The position numbers and the translations under genes are program-made. Under the pieces are notes generated by a model. The model saw only the letters and a list, made by a program, of their open reading frames with translations. It did not search any database and was not told where the DNA came from. Positions 1 through 8,106 of a stretch of 33,575 nt of DNA are shown one piece after another. The stretch spans positions 1 through 33,575 of the forward strand of contig NZ_LDTE01000104.1 in the NCBI RefSeq assembly GCF_001476905.1, written 5' to 3'. The stretch comes from Sphingomonas sanguinis. GTDB taxonomy: Bacteria; Pseudomonadota; Alphaproteobacteria; Sphingomonadales; Sphingomonadaceae. The first letter of the stretch is position 1. Every line of letters starts with the position of its first letter.

Positions 1-35
1 CCCCCTGTGTACCCGCCCCCATGTACCCGCCGCAT

Positions 36-572
36 TCAGTGGACGACGATCTCGTTGCCCGTTGGCATGAATTGTCTCGCCAGCGAGGGGATGGACGCAT
101 CGTTGCCGCACCTTTTCGATGACAGGATGCGGCCCCCGCGACGGACCAGAAGACCACTGCTGAAGGCCGGATCATGACGGCCGTCGGTGCCGAAGCCGGT
201 ACTGACCGTTCGATCGAACAGGATGTAGCTATATCCGTTGTTCGTTACCTGGATCTGGGTTTCGCCACCGCCGGAATAGCCTTGTTCCGCTAACGTCATC
301 GACCGGGACACCAGTTCGATCTTTCCCGGCCTGCCATAGAGATAGACGGCCTGCTTGCCCGCTCCGCAGACCGAAACCTGTTTTGCGCCCAGGGTACAGG
401 AAAAAATGCGCGTTTCCCCCGCCATGCACAGCGAGTGGCCTGCCGGTTTGGACGCAGGTCGGGCCGAAGCGGCGCCGGTGACCGGAAGAGTGCCGATAAG
501 CATCGCCAGTATGCAGGTGCTGCCAATCGCAGTGACAACGCCTCTCATGCCGCTCGATATCCTGACTGTCAT
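36..572 (-). CDS. Exported hypothetical protein with paired cysteines
   Basis: I do not recognise a characterised family. The 178-residue product opens with a basic N-terminus and a hydrophobic stretch (about residues 8-28) ending in small residues (TGAASA), which fits a Sec signal peptide, so it is probably periplasmic. The mature part is short, rich in beta-type sequence, and carries Cys pairs (C..FSC..VC near the start, KRC near the end) that could form disulfides. The ATG at 572 is chosen because AAGGAG lies six bases upstream; the open frame extends to 668 but that extension has no RBS and would bury the signal peptide. It ends close to the window edge. Function unknown. Confidence 0.72.
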   Translation of the reverse strand: MTVRISSGMRGVVTAIGSTCILAMLIGTLPVTGAASARPASKPAGHSLCMAGETRIFSCTLGAKQVSVCGAGKQAVYLYGRPGKIELVSRSMTLAEQGYSGGGETQIQVTNNGYSYILFDRTVSTGFGTDGRHDPAFSSGLLVRRGGRILSSKRCGNDASIPSLARQFMPTGNEIVVH

Positions 573-743
573 GGGTTGCTCCTTGATGGCCGCCGTGCAC
601 CGTCTTGCGCTGTCTGTCCTCGCACGGAAGGATATGTGCGAGAAACGGGATATGATGGCGACCTGCAAACCGAACCCGTTTTCGGGGTGGTCCGACCAGT
701 CCGGCGCACGCGCATCGCGGACAATGTGACGCCGCCAGGCCGA

Positions 744-1127
744 TCAAACGTTATGGACGACCGCGAGCTTGTTGCCGCTCGGGTCCCGCAGATACGCGGC
801 ATACCAGTTCGGACCATAATGGGCGCGCGGGCCCGGCGCGCCGTCATCGCGGCCGCCCAGTGTCAGGGCCGTCCGATAAAAGGCGTCGACCTTTTCCGGC
901 GAATCGACCAGAAATCCGGTCATGGTGCCGTTCCCTGCCGTTGCAGGCTGGCCGTCGAAGGGGCGGCAGACCCACAGCACGAAACCTTCGCCGCGTCCGC
1001 CTTCCGAATAGCCGCGCCAGCCGGGAAAGTCGGCATGGCTGCTCCAACCGATGTCCTTCAGGACCGCGTCGTAGAAGGCGTACGCCTGTTCGATGTCGAC
1101 CGCGCCGATCGTCGCATAGCAGCTCAT
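744..1127 (-). CDS. VOC superfamily (glyoxalase/bleomycin-resistance fold) protein
   Basis: This 127-residue single-domain protein has the layout of small VOC proteins: an N-terminal beta strand, then an FYD..L...GW helix, and a C-terminal RDPSGNKLAVVH strand. The pattern DPSGNKL is the usual metal-ligand-bearing end of these domains. VOC proteins include dioxygenases, isomerases, lyases and drug-binding proteins, so a substrate cannot be assigned. The start is supported by AGGAGAGGG just upstream. The divergent intergenic region toward pmbA carries a LexA-type box (1172-1186) about 45 bp upstream of this start, so SOS control is possible by inference. Confidence 0.82.
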   Translation of the reverse strand: MSCYATIGAVDIEQAYAFYDAVLKDIGWSSHADFPGWRGYSEGGRGEGFVLWVCRPFDGQPATAGNGTMTGFLVDSPEKVDAFYRTALTLGGRDDGAPGPRAHYGPNWYAAYLRDPSGNKLAVVHNV

Positions 1128-1171
1128 GATCCCTCTCCTGTTTATGAGGCTTCAACATATCGCGAAAATAG

Positions 1172-1186
1172 GAACATAAAAAGAAC
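1172..1186. promoter_or_regulatory. Candidate LexA (SOS) box, GAAC-N7-GAAC
   Basis: The sequence reads GAAC, seven A/T-only bases (ATAAAAA), GAAC. Direct-repeat GTTC-N7-GTTC (the same motif read on the other strand) is the established LexA operator pattern of Alphaproteobacteria. It lies in the 141-bp divergent region between the VOC gene (start 1127, minus) and pmbA (start 1269, plus), in an AT-rich tract that stands out from its GC-rich surroundings. It is closer to the VOC gene. Function is inferred from the motif only. Confidence 0.45.
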
Positions 1187-1268
1187 AAAATTGTTTGGCG
1201 CGGGATCGCGGTCGATCCTGGTCGGTCGGGTCTGGCATCCCGCCGCCCGCGCCCCTAAGTCCCTAGCC

Positions 1269-2615
1269 ATGCTGACTCCCGAACAGGCCCGCGACCGGGC
1301 CGCCGATATCGTTGTCCGTGCCCGTGCTGCCGGTGCCGACGCCGCCGATGCGGTCTTTGCCGCCGATGCCGCGCTGGAGGTATCGGTGCGGCTCGGCGCG
1401 CTAGAGGATGTCGGCCGGTCGGAAAGCGAGGAACTGGGCCTGCGCGTCTTTGTCGGGCGGCGTTCGGCCAGCGTCTCGACCTCGGACCTGTCGAGCGATG
1501 CGATGGCCCTCGCGGTCGAGCGCGCCGTCGCCATGGCGCGTGAGGCGCCCGAGGATCGCTGGGCGGGCCTGGCCCCCGAAGAGCGTCTCCTGCACGGTGC
1601 GCCGCCGATGCTCGACCTGGACGATGGCGGCGAGGTCGAGCCCGAAGCCTTGCGCGCCGCCGCTTTGGCGGCCGAGGAAGCAGCGCGTGCCGTGGCAGGC
1701 GTCACCAATTCCGAAGGCGGCGGTGCGTCCGCCTCGCGTGTCGTCTCGGCGCTGGCGACCAGTCATGGCTTTGCGGCGGGTTACGGCGCCACCGGATACG
1801 GCCTGTCGGTCAGCGTGGTGGCGGGCGAGGGCGCGAATATGCAGCGCGACTATGCCCATCACGGCGCACGCCTGCGCCGCCTGCTCGAAAGCCCCGAGGC
1901 GATTGGGACGCGGGCGGGCGAGCGGACCGTGGCGCGGCTAAATCCCGGCAAGCTGGCGAGCGGCGCGATGCCGGTCGTCTATGACCCGCGCGTGGGATCG
2001 TCGCTGATCGGCCATCTCGTCTCGGCGATCGCGGGGGCGGCGATCACGCGGCGGACCAGCTTCCTGCTCGACCGGATCGGTGAGCGGGTGATGGCGGAGG
2101 GCATCCGGGTCGAGGACGATCCCCATCGCCCGCATGGCCTGCGCTCGCGGCCCTTCGATGGCGAGGGGCTGGCGGTGTCGCCGACCGCCATCATCGAGGA
2201 TGGCGTGCTGGAGACCTGGCTGCTCGACTCCGCGTCGGCGCGGCAGCTGGGTCTGGAGCCGACCGGCCATGCCGCGCGCGGGACGGCGGGGGCGCCGGGC
2301 GTGTCGACCAGCAACCTGTTCATGGCGGCGGGTCGCGTGCCGGTCGAAACGCTGATCGCCGATATCACTGATGGCGTCTATGTCACCGAGCTGATCGGCA
2401 GCGGGGTCAATCCCGTGACCGGCGACTATAGCCGGGGCGCGGCCGGGTTCCGCATCGTGAACGGACGGATCGCCGAGCCGGTTGCGGAGTTCACCGTGGC
2501 GGGTAACCTGAAGGACATGTTCCTCGCCATGACACCGGCCAACGACCTGGAATCCCGCTACGGTGTCAATGTGCCGACCCTGCGCATCGATGGAATGACG
2601 GTTGCCAGCAGCTGA
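1269..2615 (+). CDS. pmbA: PmbA (TldE) subunit of the TldD/PmbA metalloprotease
   Basis: The 448-residue product matches the length of PmbA/TldE (E. coli about 450). The C-terminal signature SGVNPVTGDYSRGAAGF followed by EFTVAGNLKDMF is characteristic. TldD/PmbA is a heterodimeric cytosolic protease that degrades unfolded peptides and matures some RiPPs; TldD carries the HExxxH zinc motif, and this protein lacks it, as expected for the PmbA partner. The ATG at 1269 starts the conserved N-terminus (LTPEQARDRAADIV); the open frame runs further upstream but that part is not PmbA-like. No strong RBS is seen. Its stop overlaps the next gene by 14 bp, suggesting translational coupling. Confidence 0.93.
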   Translation: MLTPEQARDRAADIVVRARAAGADAADAVFAADAALEVSVRLGALEDVGRSESEELGLRVFVGRRSASVSTSDLSSDAMALAVERAVAMAREAPEDRWAGLAPEERLLHGAPPMLDLDDGGEVEPEALRAAALAAEEAARAVAGVTNSEGGGASASRVVSALATSHGFAAGYGATGYGLSVSVVAGEGANMQRDYAHHGARLRRLLESPEAIGTRAGERTVARLNPGKLASGAMPVVYDPRVGSSLIGHLVSAIAGAAITRRTSFLLDRIGERVMAEGIRVEDDPHRPHGLRSRPFDGEGLAVSPTAIIEDGVLETWLLDSASARQLGLEPTGHAARGTAGAPGVSTSNLFMAAGRVPVETLIADITDGVYVTELIGSGVNPVTGDYSRGAAGFRIVNGRIAEPVAEFTVAGNLKDMFLAMTPANDLESRYGVNVPTLRIDGMTVASS

Positions 2616-3393
2616 GCTGATCCCGGCTGTCGTCGCGGCGGCGCGTGAGGCGGCGGCGATGGCGCTCGCCCGCTGGCGCACCGATTTCCGCCAATGGGAA
2701 AAGGTGCCCGGCAGCCCGGTGTGCGAGGTCGATCTGGATGTCGACCGGATGCTCTATGCCCGGCTGCACGCGTTGATTCCTGAGGCGGGCTGGCTGTCCG
2801 AGGAGACGGCGGACAAGCCCGACCGGCTGGCCGCGCGGCGTGTCTGGGTGGTCGATCCGATCGATGGCACGCGCGACTATATTCGCGGGCGCGAGGGCTG
2901 GGCGGTCTCCGTCGCCCTGGTCGAGGATGGGCGGCCGGTGATCGGCGTGCTGGCCGCGCCCGCACGCGGCGAGCTGTGGCTGGCGGAGGCGGGCGGCGGT
3001 GCGACCCGTAACGGCCGCACGCTGAGCGCGGGCTATTGCCACCAGATGCCCGGCGCGCGTGTGCCGGTCGACGCGCTGCCCAAGGCCGACCGCGATCTGG
3101 TGGCGGTGTTCAAGCCCAACTCGATCGCGCTGCGCATTGCGATGGTCGCCGCCGACGAGGCCGATCTGGTCGCCACGCTGCGCTGGGGCAATGAGTGGGA
3201 CATCGCCGCCGCCGCGCTGATCGCGTCCGAGGCCGGGGCAGGGGTCGCCGACGCGCTGGGCCAGCCGCTGCTGTTCAACAAGCCCGATCCGCGCGCTTTC
3301 GGCGTGCTGGTGACCGCGCGCGGGCTTCAGGATTCGGCGCTCGAGCGGCTGACGCCCCGCGCCCGCGAAGTGATCGTGCCGGTTAACGGCTGA
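2602..3393 (+). CDS. Inositol-monophosphatase-family phosphatase (CysQ-like)
   Basis: A Mg-dependent phosphatase of the IMPase/CysQ/FBPase superfamily, 263 residues. It shows the metal-binding set: SEE at 66-68, DPIDGT at 85-90, and GNEWD with D200. Family members hydrolyse inositol phosphates or 3'-phosphoadenosine 5'-phosphate (CysQ, sulfur assimilation); in sphingomonads this context usually carries the CysQ label, but substrate cannot be read from the motifs. The best start is TTG at 2602, overlapping the pmbA stop by 14 bp; the next in-frame Met is 2659. The gene is convergent with cobB and the two 3' ends overlap by 11 bp. Confidence 0.9.
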   Translation: MPAAELIPAVVAAAREAAAMALARWRTDFRQWEKVPGSPVCEVDLDVDRMLYARLHALIPEAGWLSEETADKPDRLAARRVWVVDPIDGTRDYIRGREGWAVSVALVEDGRPVIGVLAAPARGELWLAEAGGGATRNGRTLSAGYCHQMPGARVPVDALPKADRDLVAVFKPNSIALRIAMVAADEADLVATLRWGNEWDIAAAALIASEAGAGVADALGQPLLFNKPDPRAFGVLVTARGLQDSALERLTPRAREVIVPVNG

Positions 3394-4084
3394 GCATCTG
3401 GTCGACCCATTGGGGCACCAGCTGCCCGGCGGGGCCCAGGCGGCTCTCATCGAACCAGCCGCTCCCCTCCGACCGATCGAGATTGAGTTCCAGCGTCGCC
3501 GCGCCGTAAGCGCTCGCCATCCGCACGAACCCGGCCGCCGGATAGACCGCGCCCGAGGTGCCGATCGACACGAACAGATCGGCCTGCGCCAAGGCTGCCT
3601 CGATCCGGTCCATGTGATAGGGGATCTCGCCGAAGAATACGATGTCGGGCCGCAGGCGCGGCGCGGCACAGGCGGGGCAGGGCGTACCCGGCGGCAGCGC
3701 GTCCGCCCATTCGAACCGCGCGCCACAGGCGGCGCACAAGGCCGACCGCAACGCACCGTGCATATGCAGCATCCGCACCGCCCCCGCCCGCTCGTGCAGG
3801 TCGTCGACATTCTGCGTGACGATCAGCAATTCCTCCGGCCATTCCCGATCCAGCCGCGCCAAAGCCTCATGCGCAGCATTGGGCAAGACACCAGACAGCG
3901 CCGTCCGCCGCAGGTCATAGAAGCGGTGAACCAGCTCGGGATCGGCGGCGAGCGCCTCGGGGGTGCATACATCCTCGACCCGATGCCCTTCCCACAGTCC
4001 GCCTGGGCCGCGAAACGTGGCGATACCGGATTCGGCGGAGATGCCCGCGCCGGTGAGGATGACGATGTTGCGGATGGCAGTCAT
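3383..4084 (-). CDS. cobB: NAD-dependent protein deacylase, CobB-type sirtuin
   Basis: A 233-residue single-domain sirtuin that removes acyl groups from protein lysines using NAD+. It has the NAD-binding GAGIS (12-16) and TQNVDDLH (90-97), the catalytic His at about 109 in LHMHG, and a structural zinc site of C117, C120, C136 and C139. Y56 and R59 (FYDLR) fit the Tyr-Arg pair of class III sirtuins, which bind succinyl and malonyl groups, so desuccinylase activity is likely by family rule. It is transcribed opposite to pmbA and the phosphatase and overlaps the latter's 3' end by 11 bp. Confidence 0.93.
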   Translation of the reverse strand: MTAIRNIVILTGAGISAESGIATFRGPGGLWEGHRVEDVCTPEALAADPELVHRFYDLRRTALSGVLPNAAHEALARLDREWPEELLIVTQNVDDLHERAGAVRMLHMHGALRSALCAACGARFEWADALPPGTPCPACAAPRLRPDIVFFGEIPYHMDRIEAALAQADLFVSIGTSGAVYPAAGFVRMASAYGAATLELNLDRSEGSGWFDESRLGPAGQLVPQWVDQMLSR

Positions 4085-4126
4085 GGCCTACCGATAGGGA
4101 AGCGGCGCAATGTCTGGAAGGGGTGG

Positions 4127-4363
4127 TTAGCTGCCGTTCGCCAGTCTCTCGGCATCTGCGGCATCGAGCATAGCCGTGATTTTAGGAGCGGCATCGATTA
4201 GGGCGTTCCACTCGATGCCGCGTTCGGCTATCTCGTTTGAAACATACAGCCGGCGCACGCCATCGGCTCGTGCAAAAACTTCTGCAACCAGCCTGTCGTC
4301 GCTCCACACCTCCAAGCTGGAAGTGCACCAATCGACGGGCTTGAACACGGAAAGTTGAAACAT
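4127..4363 (-). CDS. Small hypothetical protein (78 aa)
   Basis: I do not recognise a family. The protein is 78 residues, acidic, without a signal peptide or membrane segment, so probably cytosolic. It begins MFQLSVFKPVDWC and its end is helix-prone and Ala-rich. Support for it being real is a good RBS (AGAGGTG, five bases before the ATG) and high-GC third positions. It lies 42 bp upstream of cobB on the same strand and may be co-transcribed with it. Confidence 0.62.
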   Translation of the reverse strand: MFQLSVFKPVDWCTSSLEVWSDDRLVAEVFARADGVRRLYVSNEIAERGIEWNALIDAAPKITAMLDAADAERLANGS

Positions 4364-4545
4364 CGTTCACCTCTGCGCGCCACTTAGCAGCAACGACATG
4401 TGGCAGCTATTGGGCGGAACCTGCCCATCGGCCCCCGCGGCACATTCTCCGGCTATGTTGACACATCGGCACAAGTCGCGCACGCATCCGGTTCGGACAC
4501 CGCTCCATATCCGGCACGCGCATCGCCGCCTCTGCCTGACGGGAC

Positions 4546-4959
4546 ATGATGATGGCGGACTTGCCTCTGGCCGATATTCGTTTCGGGCGCGCGGCACCGG
4601 GGATCGGGGTGCGTGACATCGGGGTCGCGCGGGACTTCTATACCCGTGTGCTGGGCTTTCGGTGCGTTTTCGAAAATGGCGATCCGGTGGGATTCCTGGT
4701 CCTGAAGAAGGACGGTGCCGAAATTCATCTGAGCCGCAAGGCCGATCACAGGCCCTCCACGGTCAACGTGATGCACCTGTTCGTCAGCGATGCCGCCGCG
4801 CTCTACGTCCATTGCGAGGCGCAGGGCGTTCGGATCATCAAGCGGCTGGCGGACAAGGACTATGGCCAGCGCGCCTTCGTGCTGGCCGATCCCGACGGCA
4901 ACCGGATCGATATCGGCGAGCGACGAGAGGGGCGACCGGACTCTGCCGCCGGTCGTTGA
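4546..4959 (+). CDS. VOC superfamily protein, bleomycin-resistance-like
   Basis: A 137-residue VOC-fold protein. Its order is GIGVRDIGVARDFYTRVLGF at the N-terminus, EIHLSR in the middle, VMHLFVSDAAALY (second repeat) and FVLADPDGNRIDIGE at the end, the layout of bleomycin-binding and related VOC proteins. Such proteins can bind drugs or catalyse metal-dependent reactions; no substrate is inferred. Three consecutive ATG codons (4546, 4549, 4552) make the exact start uncertain and no strong RBS is visible. It stands 56 bp before the dapB leader ORF on the same strand. Confidence 0.83.
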   Translation: MMMADLPLADIRFGRAAPGIGVRDIGVARDFYTRVLGFRCVFENGDPVGFLVLKKDGAEIHLSRKADHRPSTVNVMHLFVSDAAALYVHCEAQGVRIIKRLADKDYGQRAFVLADPDGNRIDIGERREGRPDSAAGR

Positions 4960-5015
4960 ACCCGACAGGCGGCGGCCGGTTTTCTCCGGCTACAACCTGT
5001 GTCAAGGAACGCCGC

Positions 5016-5057
5016 ATGACGACCCCTTTCCTCATTTCCATCGGAGCCCCCGCATGA
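5016..5057 (+). CDS. Candidate 13-codon leader ORF overlapping the dapB start
   Basis: ATG at 5016 encodes MTTPFLISIGAPA and stops at TGA 5055-5057, which overlaps the dapB ATG (5054) as ATGA. An AAGGAA sequence sits seven bases upstream of the leader start, a better RBS than dapB's own GGAG at 5043-5046. This layout is typical of translational coupling. The peptide has no run of Lys or other amino-acid codons, so a classical attenuator leader is not supported. It could also be chance. Confidence 0.35.
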   Translation: MTTPFLISIGAPA

Positions 5058-5782
5058 CCGCCATCGGCATCTATGGCAGCGCCGGACGCATGGGCCGCGC
5101 GATCGCCGACCTGATCGAGGGGGAGGGGGCGACGCTGGCGGGTGGCTGCGACTCGCGTGACGATCCGGACGCGCTGGCCAAGTCCGCCGACGTGCTGGTC
5201 GACTTCTCGATCGCGGGGGCGCTCGACGTGCATCTGGCGGCGGCGCGGGCGGCGCGGACCCCCATCGTGATCGGCACCACCGGCCTTTCCCCGGCGCAGC
5301 ACGCCGCGATCGACGCCGCCGCCGCCGACATCGCGGTGCTCCAGACCGGCAACACCTCGCTTGGCATCACCTTGCTCGCCAATCTGGTGCGCGAGGCGGC
5401 GGCGCGGCTGGGCAGCGACTGGGATATCGAGATCACCGAGATGCACCACCGGCACAAGGTCGACGCGCCCTCGGGCACCGCGCTGCTGCTGGGTGAGGCG
5501 GCGGCGGCGGGGCGGGGACATCCGCTGTCCGAGCTGCGCGTCGATGGCCGCGCCGGGCTGGTGGGCGCGCGCACCGAAGGGACGATCGGGCTGGCGGCCC
5601 TGCGCGGCGGCTCGGTGATCGGCGATCATGAGGTGATCTTCGCGGGCGAGGGCGAGCGGCTGACGCTCGGCCATTTCGCGCAGGACCGGACGATCTTCGC
5701 GCGCGGCGCGGTGCGCGCGGCGCAGTGGCTCGCGGGGCAGGCGCCGGGCCGCTATCGCATGGGCGACGTGCTGGGGCTGTAA
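5054..5782 (+). CDS. dapB: 4-hydroxy-tetrahydrodipicolinate reductase
   Basis: DapB reduces 4-hydroxy-tetrahydrodipicolinate with NAD(P)H in the diaminopimelate/lysine pathway, in the cytosol. The 242-residue protein has the dinucleotide-binding GSAGRMG (8-14), the central IGTTG (73-77), and the signature EMHHRHKVDAPSGTA (129-143) that carries the catalytic His and Lys (about H131/H132 and K135). It is shorter than E. coli DapB (273) but complete at both ends. It overlaps a short leader ORF at its start and is followed five bases later by nth, so the two probably share a transcript. Confidence 0.96.
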   Translation: MTAIGIYGSAGRMGRAIADLIEGEGATLAGGCDSRDDPDALAKSADVLVDFSIAGALDVHLAAARAARTPIVIGTTGLSPAQHAAIDAAAADIAVLQTGNTSLGITLLANLVREAAARLGSDWDIEITEMHHRHKVDAPSGTALLLGEAAAAGRGHPLSELRVDGRAGLVGARTEGTIGLAALRGGSVIGDHEVIFAGEGERLTLGHFAQDRTIFARGAVRAAQWLAGQAPGRYRMGDVLGL

Positions 5783-5787
5783 GCGCC

Positions 5788-6456
5788 ATGAAGAAGGCGG
5801 ACGTCGTCGAATTCTACCACCGTCTGGCGGAGGCGAACCCGCATCCCGAGACCGAGCTGGAATATCGCAACCCCTATACGCTGGTCGTCGCGGTCGCCCT
5901 GTCGGCGCAGGCGACCGATATCGGCGTGAACAAGGCGACGCGCGCCCTGTTTGCCAAGGTCGATACGCCGCAGAAGATGCTCGATCTGGGCGAGGAAGGG
6001 CTCAAAGCCCACATCAAGACGATCGGCCTGTTCAACACCAAGGCCAAGAACGTCATCGCCCTGTCGCAGATGCTGGTCGACGACTATGGCGGCGAGGTGC
6101 CACAAGAGCGCGCCGATCTGGAGCGATTGCCCGGTGTCGGGCGCAAGACCGCCAATGTCGTGCTCAACACCGCCTTCGGCCACGAGACCTTCGCGGTCGA
6201 CACACACATCTTCCGCGTCTGCAACCGCACCGGCCTGGCCAAGGGCAAGACGGTGCTGGCGGTCGAGTTGAAGCTGGACAAGGCGACACCGGCCCCGTTC
6301 CGGCTGCACGCGCATCACTGGCTGATCCTGCACGGTCGGTACATCTGCAAGGCGAGGCGCCCCGAATGCTGGCGCTGTCCGGTCGAGGATCTGTGCGCCT
6401 ATCGCCCCAAGACGCCCGCGCCTGCGCTCAAGGCCGGAAAAGCCGCGCCTACATAA
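5788..6456 (+). CDS. nth: Endonuclease III (DNA glycosylase/AP lyase)
   Basis: Nth removes oxidised pyrimidines and cleaves the abasic site in base-excision repair. The 222-residue protein has the helix-hairpin-helix [12 protein letters not shown] with catalytic K120, catalytic D138 in FAVDTH, and the 4Fe-4S ligands C187-x6-C194-x2-C197-x5-C203 near the end. These positions match E. coli Nth closely. The ATG at 5788 lies five bases after the dapB stop, and the [10 protein letters not shown] start matches family N-termini. The open frame extends upstream into dapB but that is not coding. Confidence 0.96.
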   Translation: MKKADVVEFYHRLAEANPHPETELEYRNPYTLVVAVALSAQATDIGVNKATRALFAKVDTPQKMLDLGEEGLKAHIKTIGLFNTKAKNVIALSQMLVDDYGGEVPQERADLERLPGVGRKTANVVLNTAFGHETFAVDTHIFRVCNRTGLAKGKTVLAVELKLDKATPAPFRLHAHHWLILHGRYICKARRPECWRCPVEDLCAYRPKTPAPALKAGKAAPT

Positions 6457-6459
6457 AAA

Positions 6460-6500
6460 GGGCTGGCGCGCCTGGGCCCGCAATGCTAGTCGGCCAGCCC
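6460..6500 (-). terminator. Inverted repeat with T-run on the minus strand
   Basis: An 8-bp perfect inverted repeat (GGGCTGGC at 6460-6467, GCCAGCCC at 6493-6500) lies between nth and tRNA-Arg. Read on the minus strand it is followed by TTTTT (6455-6459), like a rho-independent terminator for transcripts arriving from the tRNA/ICE side. The loop is long (25 nt), so the call is tentative. Confidence 0.3.
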
Positions 6501-6502
6501 AC

Positions 6503-6579
<77 letters not shown>

Positions 6580-6587
6580 CTTTTCTC

Positions 6588-6605
6588 CCACGCATTCGTG
6601 GTTTT
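6588..6605 (+). terminator. Short terminator after tRNA-Arg
   Basis: CCACG-CATT-CGTGG forms a 5-bp stem with a 4-nt loop, followed directly by TTTT, nine bases after the tRNA 3' end. It fits a weak rho-independent terminator for the tRNA transcript. Confidence 0.45.
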
Positions 6606-6812
6606 AGCAAGTTTGGGCCGGCTGGCCCGACAGTCTGATTCGGCTCACGGAAGCACCACGGAAGCAGACCCGTGCCTGCGGAAGCGTGGCGTGGCGAAGG
6701 GCTTACGGGTGCAATCAGGTAGAACGCTGCATCGCCCCATTTGAACGGCGGACTTGAGCCGGGTCGATAGACGCACCCGCTGAGCGACATCTAGCCAGCT
6801 CCATTCTGCCAG
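6606..6812. other. Intergenic region between tRNA-Arg and the MFS gene, possible attachment-site remnant
   Basis: No convincing gene is present. An open frame antisense to the tRNA crosses it but is a common artefact. The stretch holds direct repeats of CGGAAGC (6646-6686), one copy of the tRNA acceptor strand CGGGTGC (6706-6712) and an inverted copy GCACCCG (6773-6779). This is where attL-type sequences of a tRNA-integrated element would be expected. No integrase or excisionase gene is visible. Confidence 0.4.
6646..6686 (+). repeat. Direct repeats CACGGAAGCA next to tRNA-Arg
   Basis: CACGGAAGCA occurs exactly at 6646-6655 and 6657-6666 (11-bp period), with a degenerate third copy TGCGGAAGCG at 6677-6686. 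Short direct repeats close to an attachment site can be integrase arm-binding sites; that role is inference. Confidence 0.4.
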
Positions 6813-6836
6813 TCATTCAATCATTCCATTGAATGA
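6813..6836. promoter_or_regulatory. Operator-like inverted repeat upstream of the MFS gene
   Basis: TCATTCAAT (6813-6821) and ATTGAATGA (6828-6836) form a perfect 9-bp inverted repeat with a 6-nt spacer, 50 bp before the MFS start. Within it, 6816-6836 matches 8807-8827 (upstream of the ArsR-type regulator and DUF2938 gene) at 16 of 21 positions. Size and AT-rich arms fit an ArsR-family operator. Binding by the nearby ArsR-rhodanese protein is inferred. Confidence 0.5.
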
Positions 6837-6886
6837 ATCTTCAATGCGTGTCAGACGGTGCCTCGTGGTTTTTTGCGAGGCTGAGC

Positions 6887-8095
6887 ATGAACGATATTAT
6901 CCATAGCCAAATTGAAGCTGAGCATAAGCCACCCAAATCTCCCCCTGTCCCGGCCAGCGTCTACCTTCTCGCGCTAAGCCTGTTCGCGATGGGCAGCGCC
7001 GAGTTCCTTATGGGCGGTGTCCTGCCGCAGATCGCCGACGACCTGCGGATTTCGCTTCCAACGGCCGGCACGCTCATCTCGGCCTTCGCCATCGGCGCAC
7101 TGATCGGTGCTCCGCCACTGGCACTCATGACGCTGCATTGGTCGCGTCGGCGCACGCTCTTCACCAGCCAGGTCATCTTCGTCATTGCGACGATCTCCGG
7201 CATGATGATCGACGGCTATTGGCCCCTGCTCGTCACGCGGGTCGTCATGGGCCTCGCCTATGCCTGCTTCTGGGCGGTGGCGGCGGCAACCGCGGTCCAG
7301 CTCGTTTCGCCAGACCAGCGCGCGAAAGCGCTTTCCATCGTCGTCAGCGGCCTGACGATCGCCATGATCCTGGGCGGCCCCTCTGGTACGTTCATCAGCG
7401 AGCTGGCGGGATGGCGGACCAGCTTCTGGGCCGTTGCGATAGCCACTATGGCTGCGGCTATCGCGGTCTTCGCGACTGTTCCGGAAGCAAAGACGGAGGG
7501 TCAGTCCGCGCCGGATGCCAAATCCGAACTTCAGGCCATGAGGCGTCCGGCGCTATGGGCGGCGTATGCCACAACGGCCCTGACCACCGCAGCCTATATG
7601 GGGACGTTCGGTTATCTCGGGGCGTTGCTGCTCGACATCTCGCGCCTACCTGTCGAATGGCTCCCGCCTGTGCTGGCTTTGTTCGGTATCGGAGCCTTCA
7701 TCGGTCTGACGATTGGCGGACGGACGGCCGATCATCATCCGTTCGCGACGCTGTCTGCCGGCATCTTCGGGCTGGTGGCCGTTTCGATCGCGATCGTCTT
7801 TCTCGCGTCGAAGCTCAGCGCCGTCATCGTCCTTGTGTTCCTGCTCGGCGTCGTTGGGTTTTTGCTCAACCCAGCCGTCTGGGCTCGGGTCTACATGATC
7901 GCGCCGGACGCACCGACGCTCGTCGGCGCGACAAACTCCTCAGCTTTCCAGCTCGGGCTGACGCTGGCCCCGCTTCTTGCCGGTCTGGCAATCAGCGGAG
8001 GATACGGCCTGCCATCGATCGGGTGGGTCGGTGCCGCTATCGCGGCGGCGGCTTTGGCAACCGCGCTGCTCGACAGGCGCCTGAGCCGCTCCTGA
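6887..8095 (+). CDS. MFS efflux transporter, Cmx/CmrA-like (DHA1)
   Basis: A 402-residue major facilitator with about 12 hydrophobic segments. Stretches such as ALSLFAMGSAEFLMGGVLPQIADD and ISAFAIGALIGAPP, and the positively charged WSRRR loop after helix 2, are those of the Cmx/CmrA chloramphenicol-exporter group of proton-driven drug antiporters. The true substrate is unknown. The ATG at 6887 has GAGG six bases upstream; an upstream ATG at 6833 is rejected because it lies inside the operator-like repeat. The gene is convergent with the ArsR-rhodanese gene, with a 13-bp perfect hairpin between them. Confidence 0.88.
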   Translation: MNDIIHSQIEAEHKPPKSPPVPASVYLLALSLFAMGSAEFLMGGVLPQIADDLRISLPTAGTLISAFAIGALIGAPPLALMTLHWSRRRTLFTSQVIFVIATISGMMIDGYWPLLVTRVVMGLAYACFWAVAAATAVQLVSPDQRAKALSIVVSGLTIAMILGGPSGTFISELAGWRTSFWAVAIATMAAAIAVFATVPEAKTEGQSAPDAKSELQAMRRPALWAAYATTALTTAAYMGTFGYLGALLLDISRLPVEWLPPVLALFGIGAFIGLTIGGRTADHHPFATLSAGIFGLVAVSIAIVFLASKLSAVIVLVFLLGVVGFLLNPAVWARVYMIAPDAPTLVGATNSSAFQLGLTLAPLLAGLAISGGYGLPSIGWVGAAIAAAALATALLDRRLSRS

Positions 8096-8106
8096 GAAGA
8101 CGGCGG

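Noticed and set aside
435..1268. Long upstream extension of the pmbA frame
   Set aside because: It runs antisense through the VOC gene and has no PmbA-like sequence; conserved PmbA begins at 1269.
6833..6886. N-terminal extension of the MFS transporter from ATG 6833
   Set aside because: The start lies within the operator-like inverted repeat, has no RBS, and adds 18 residues not typical of the family; ATG 6887 has GAGG at proper spacing.
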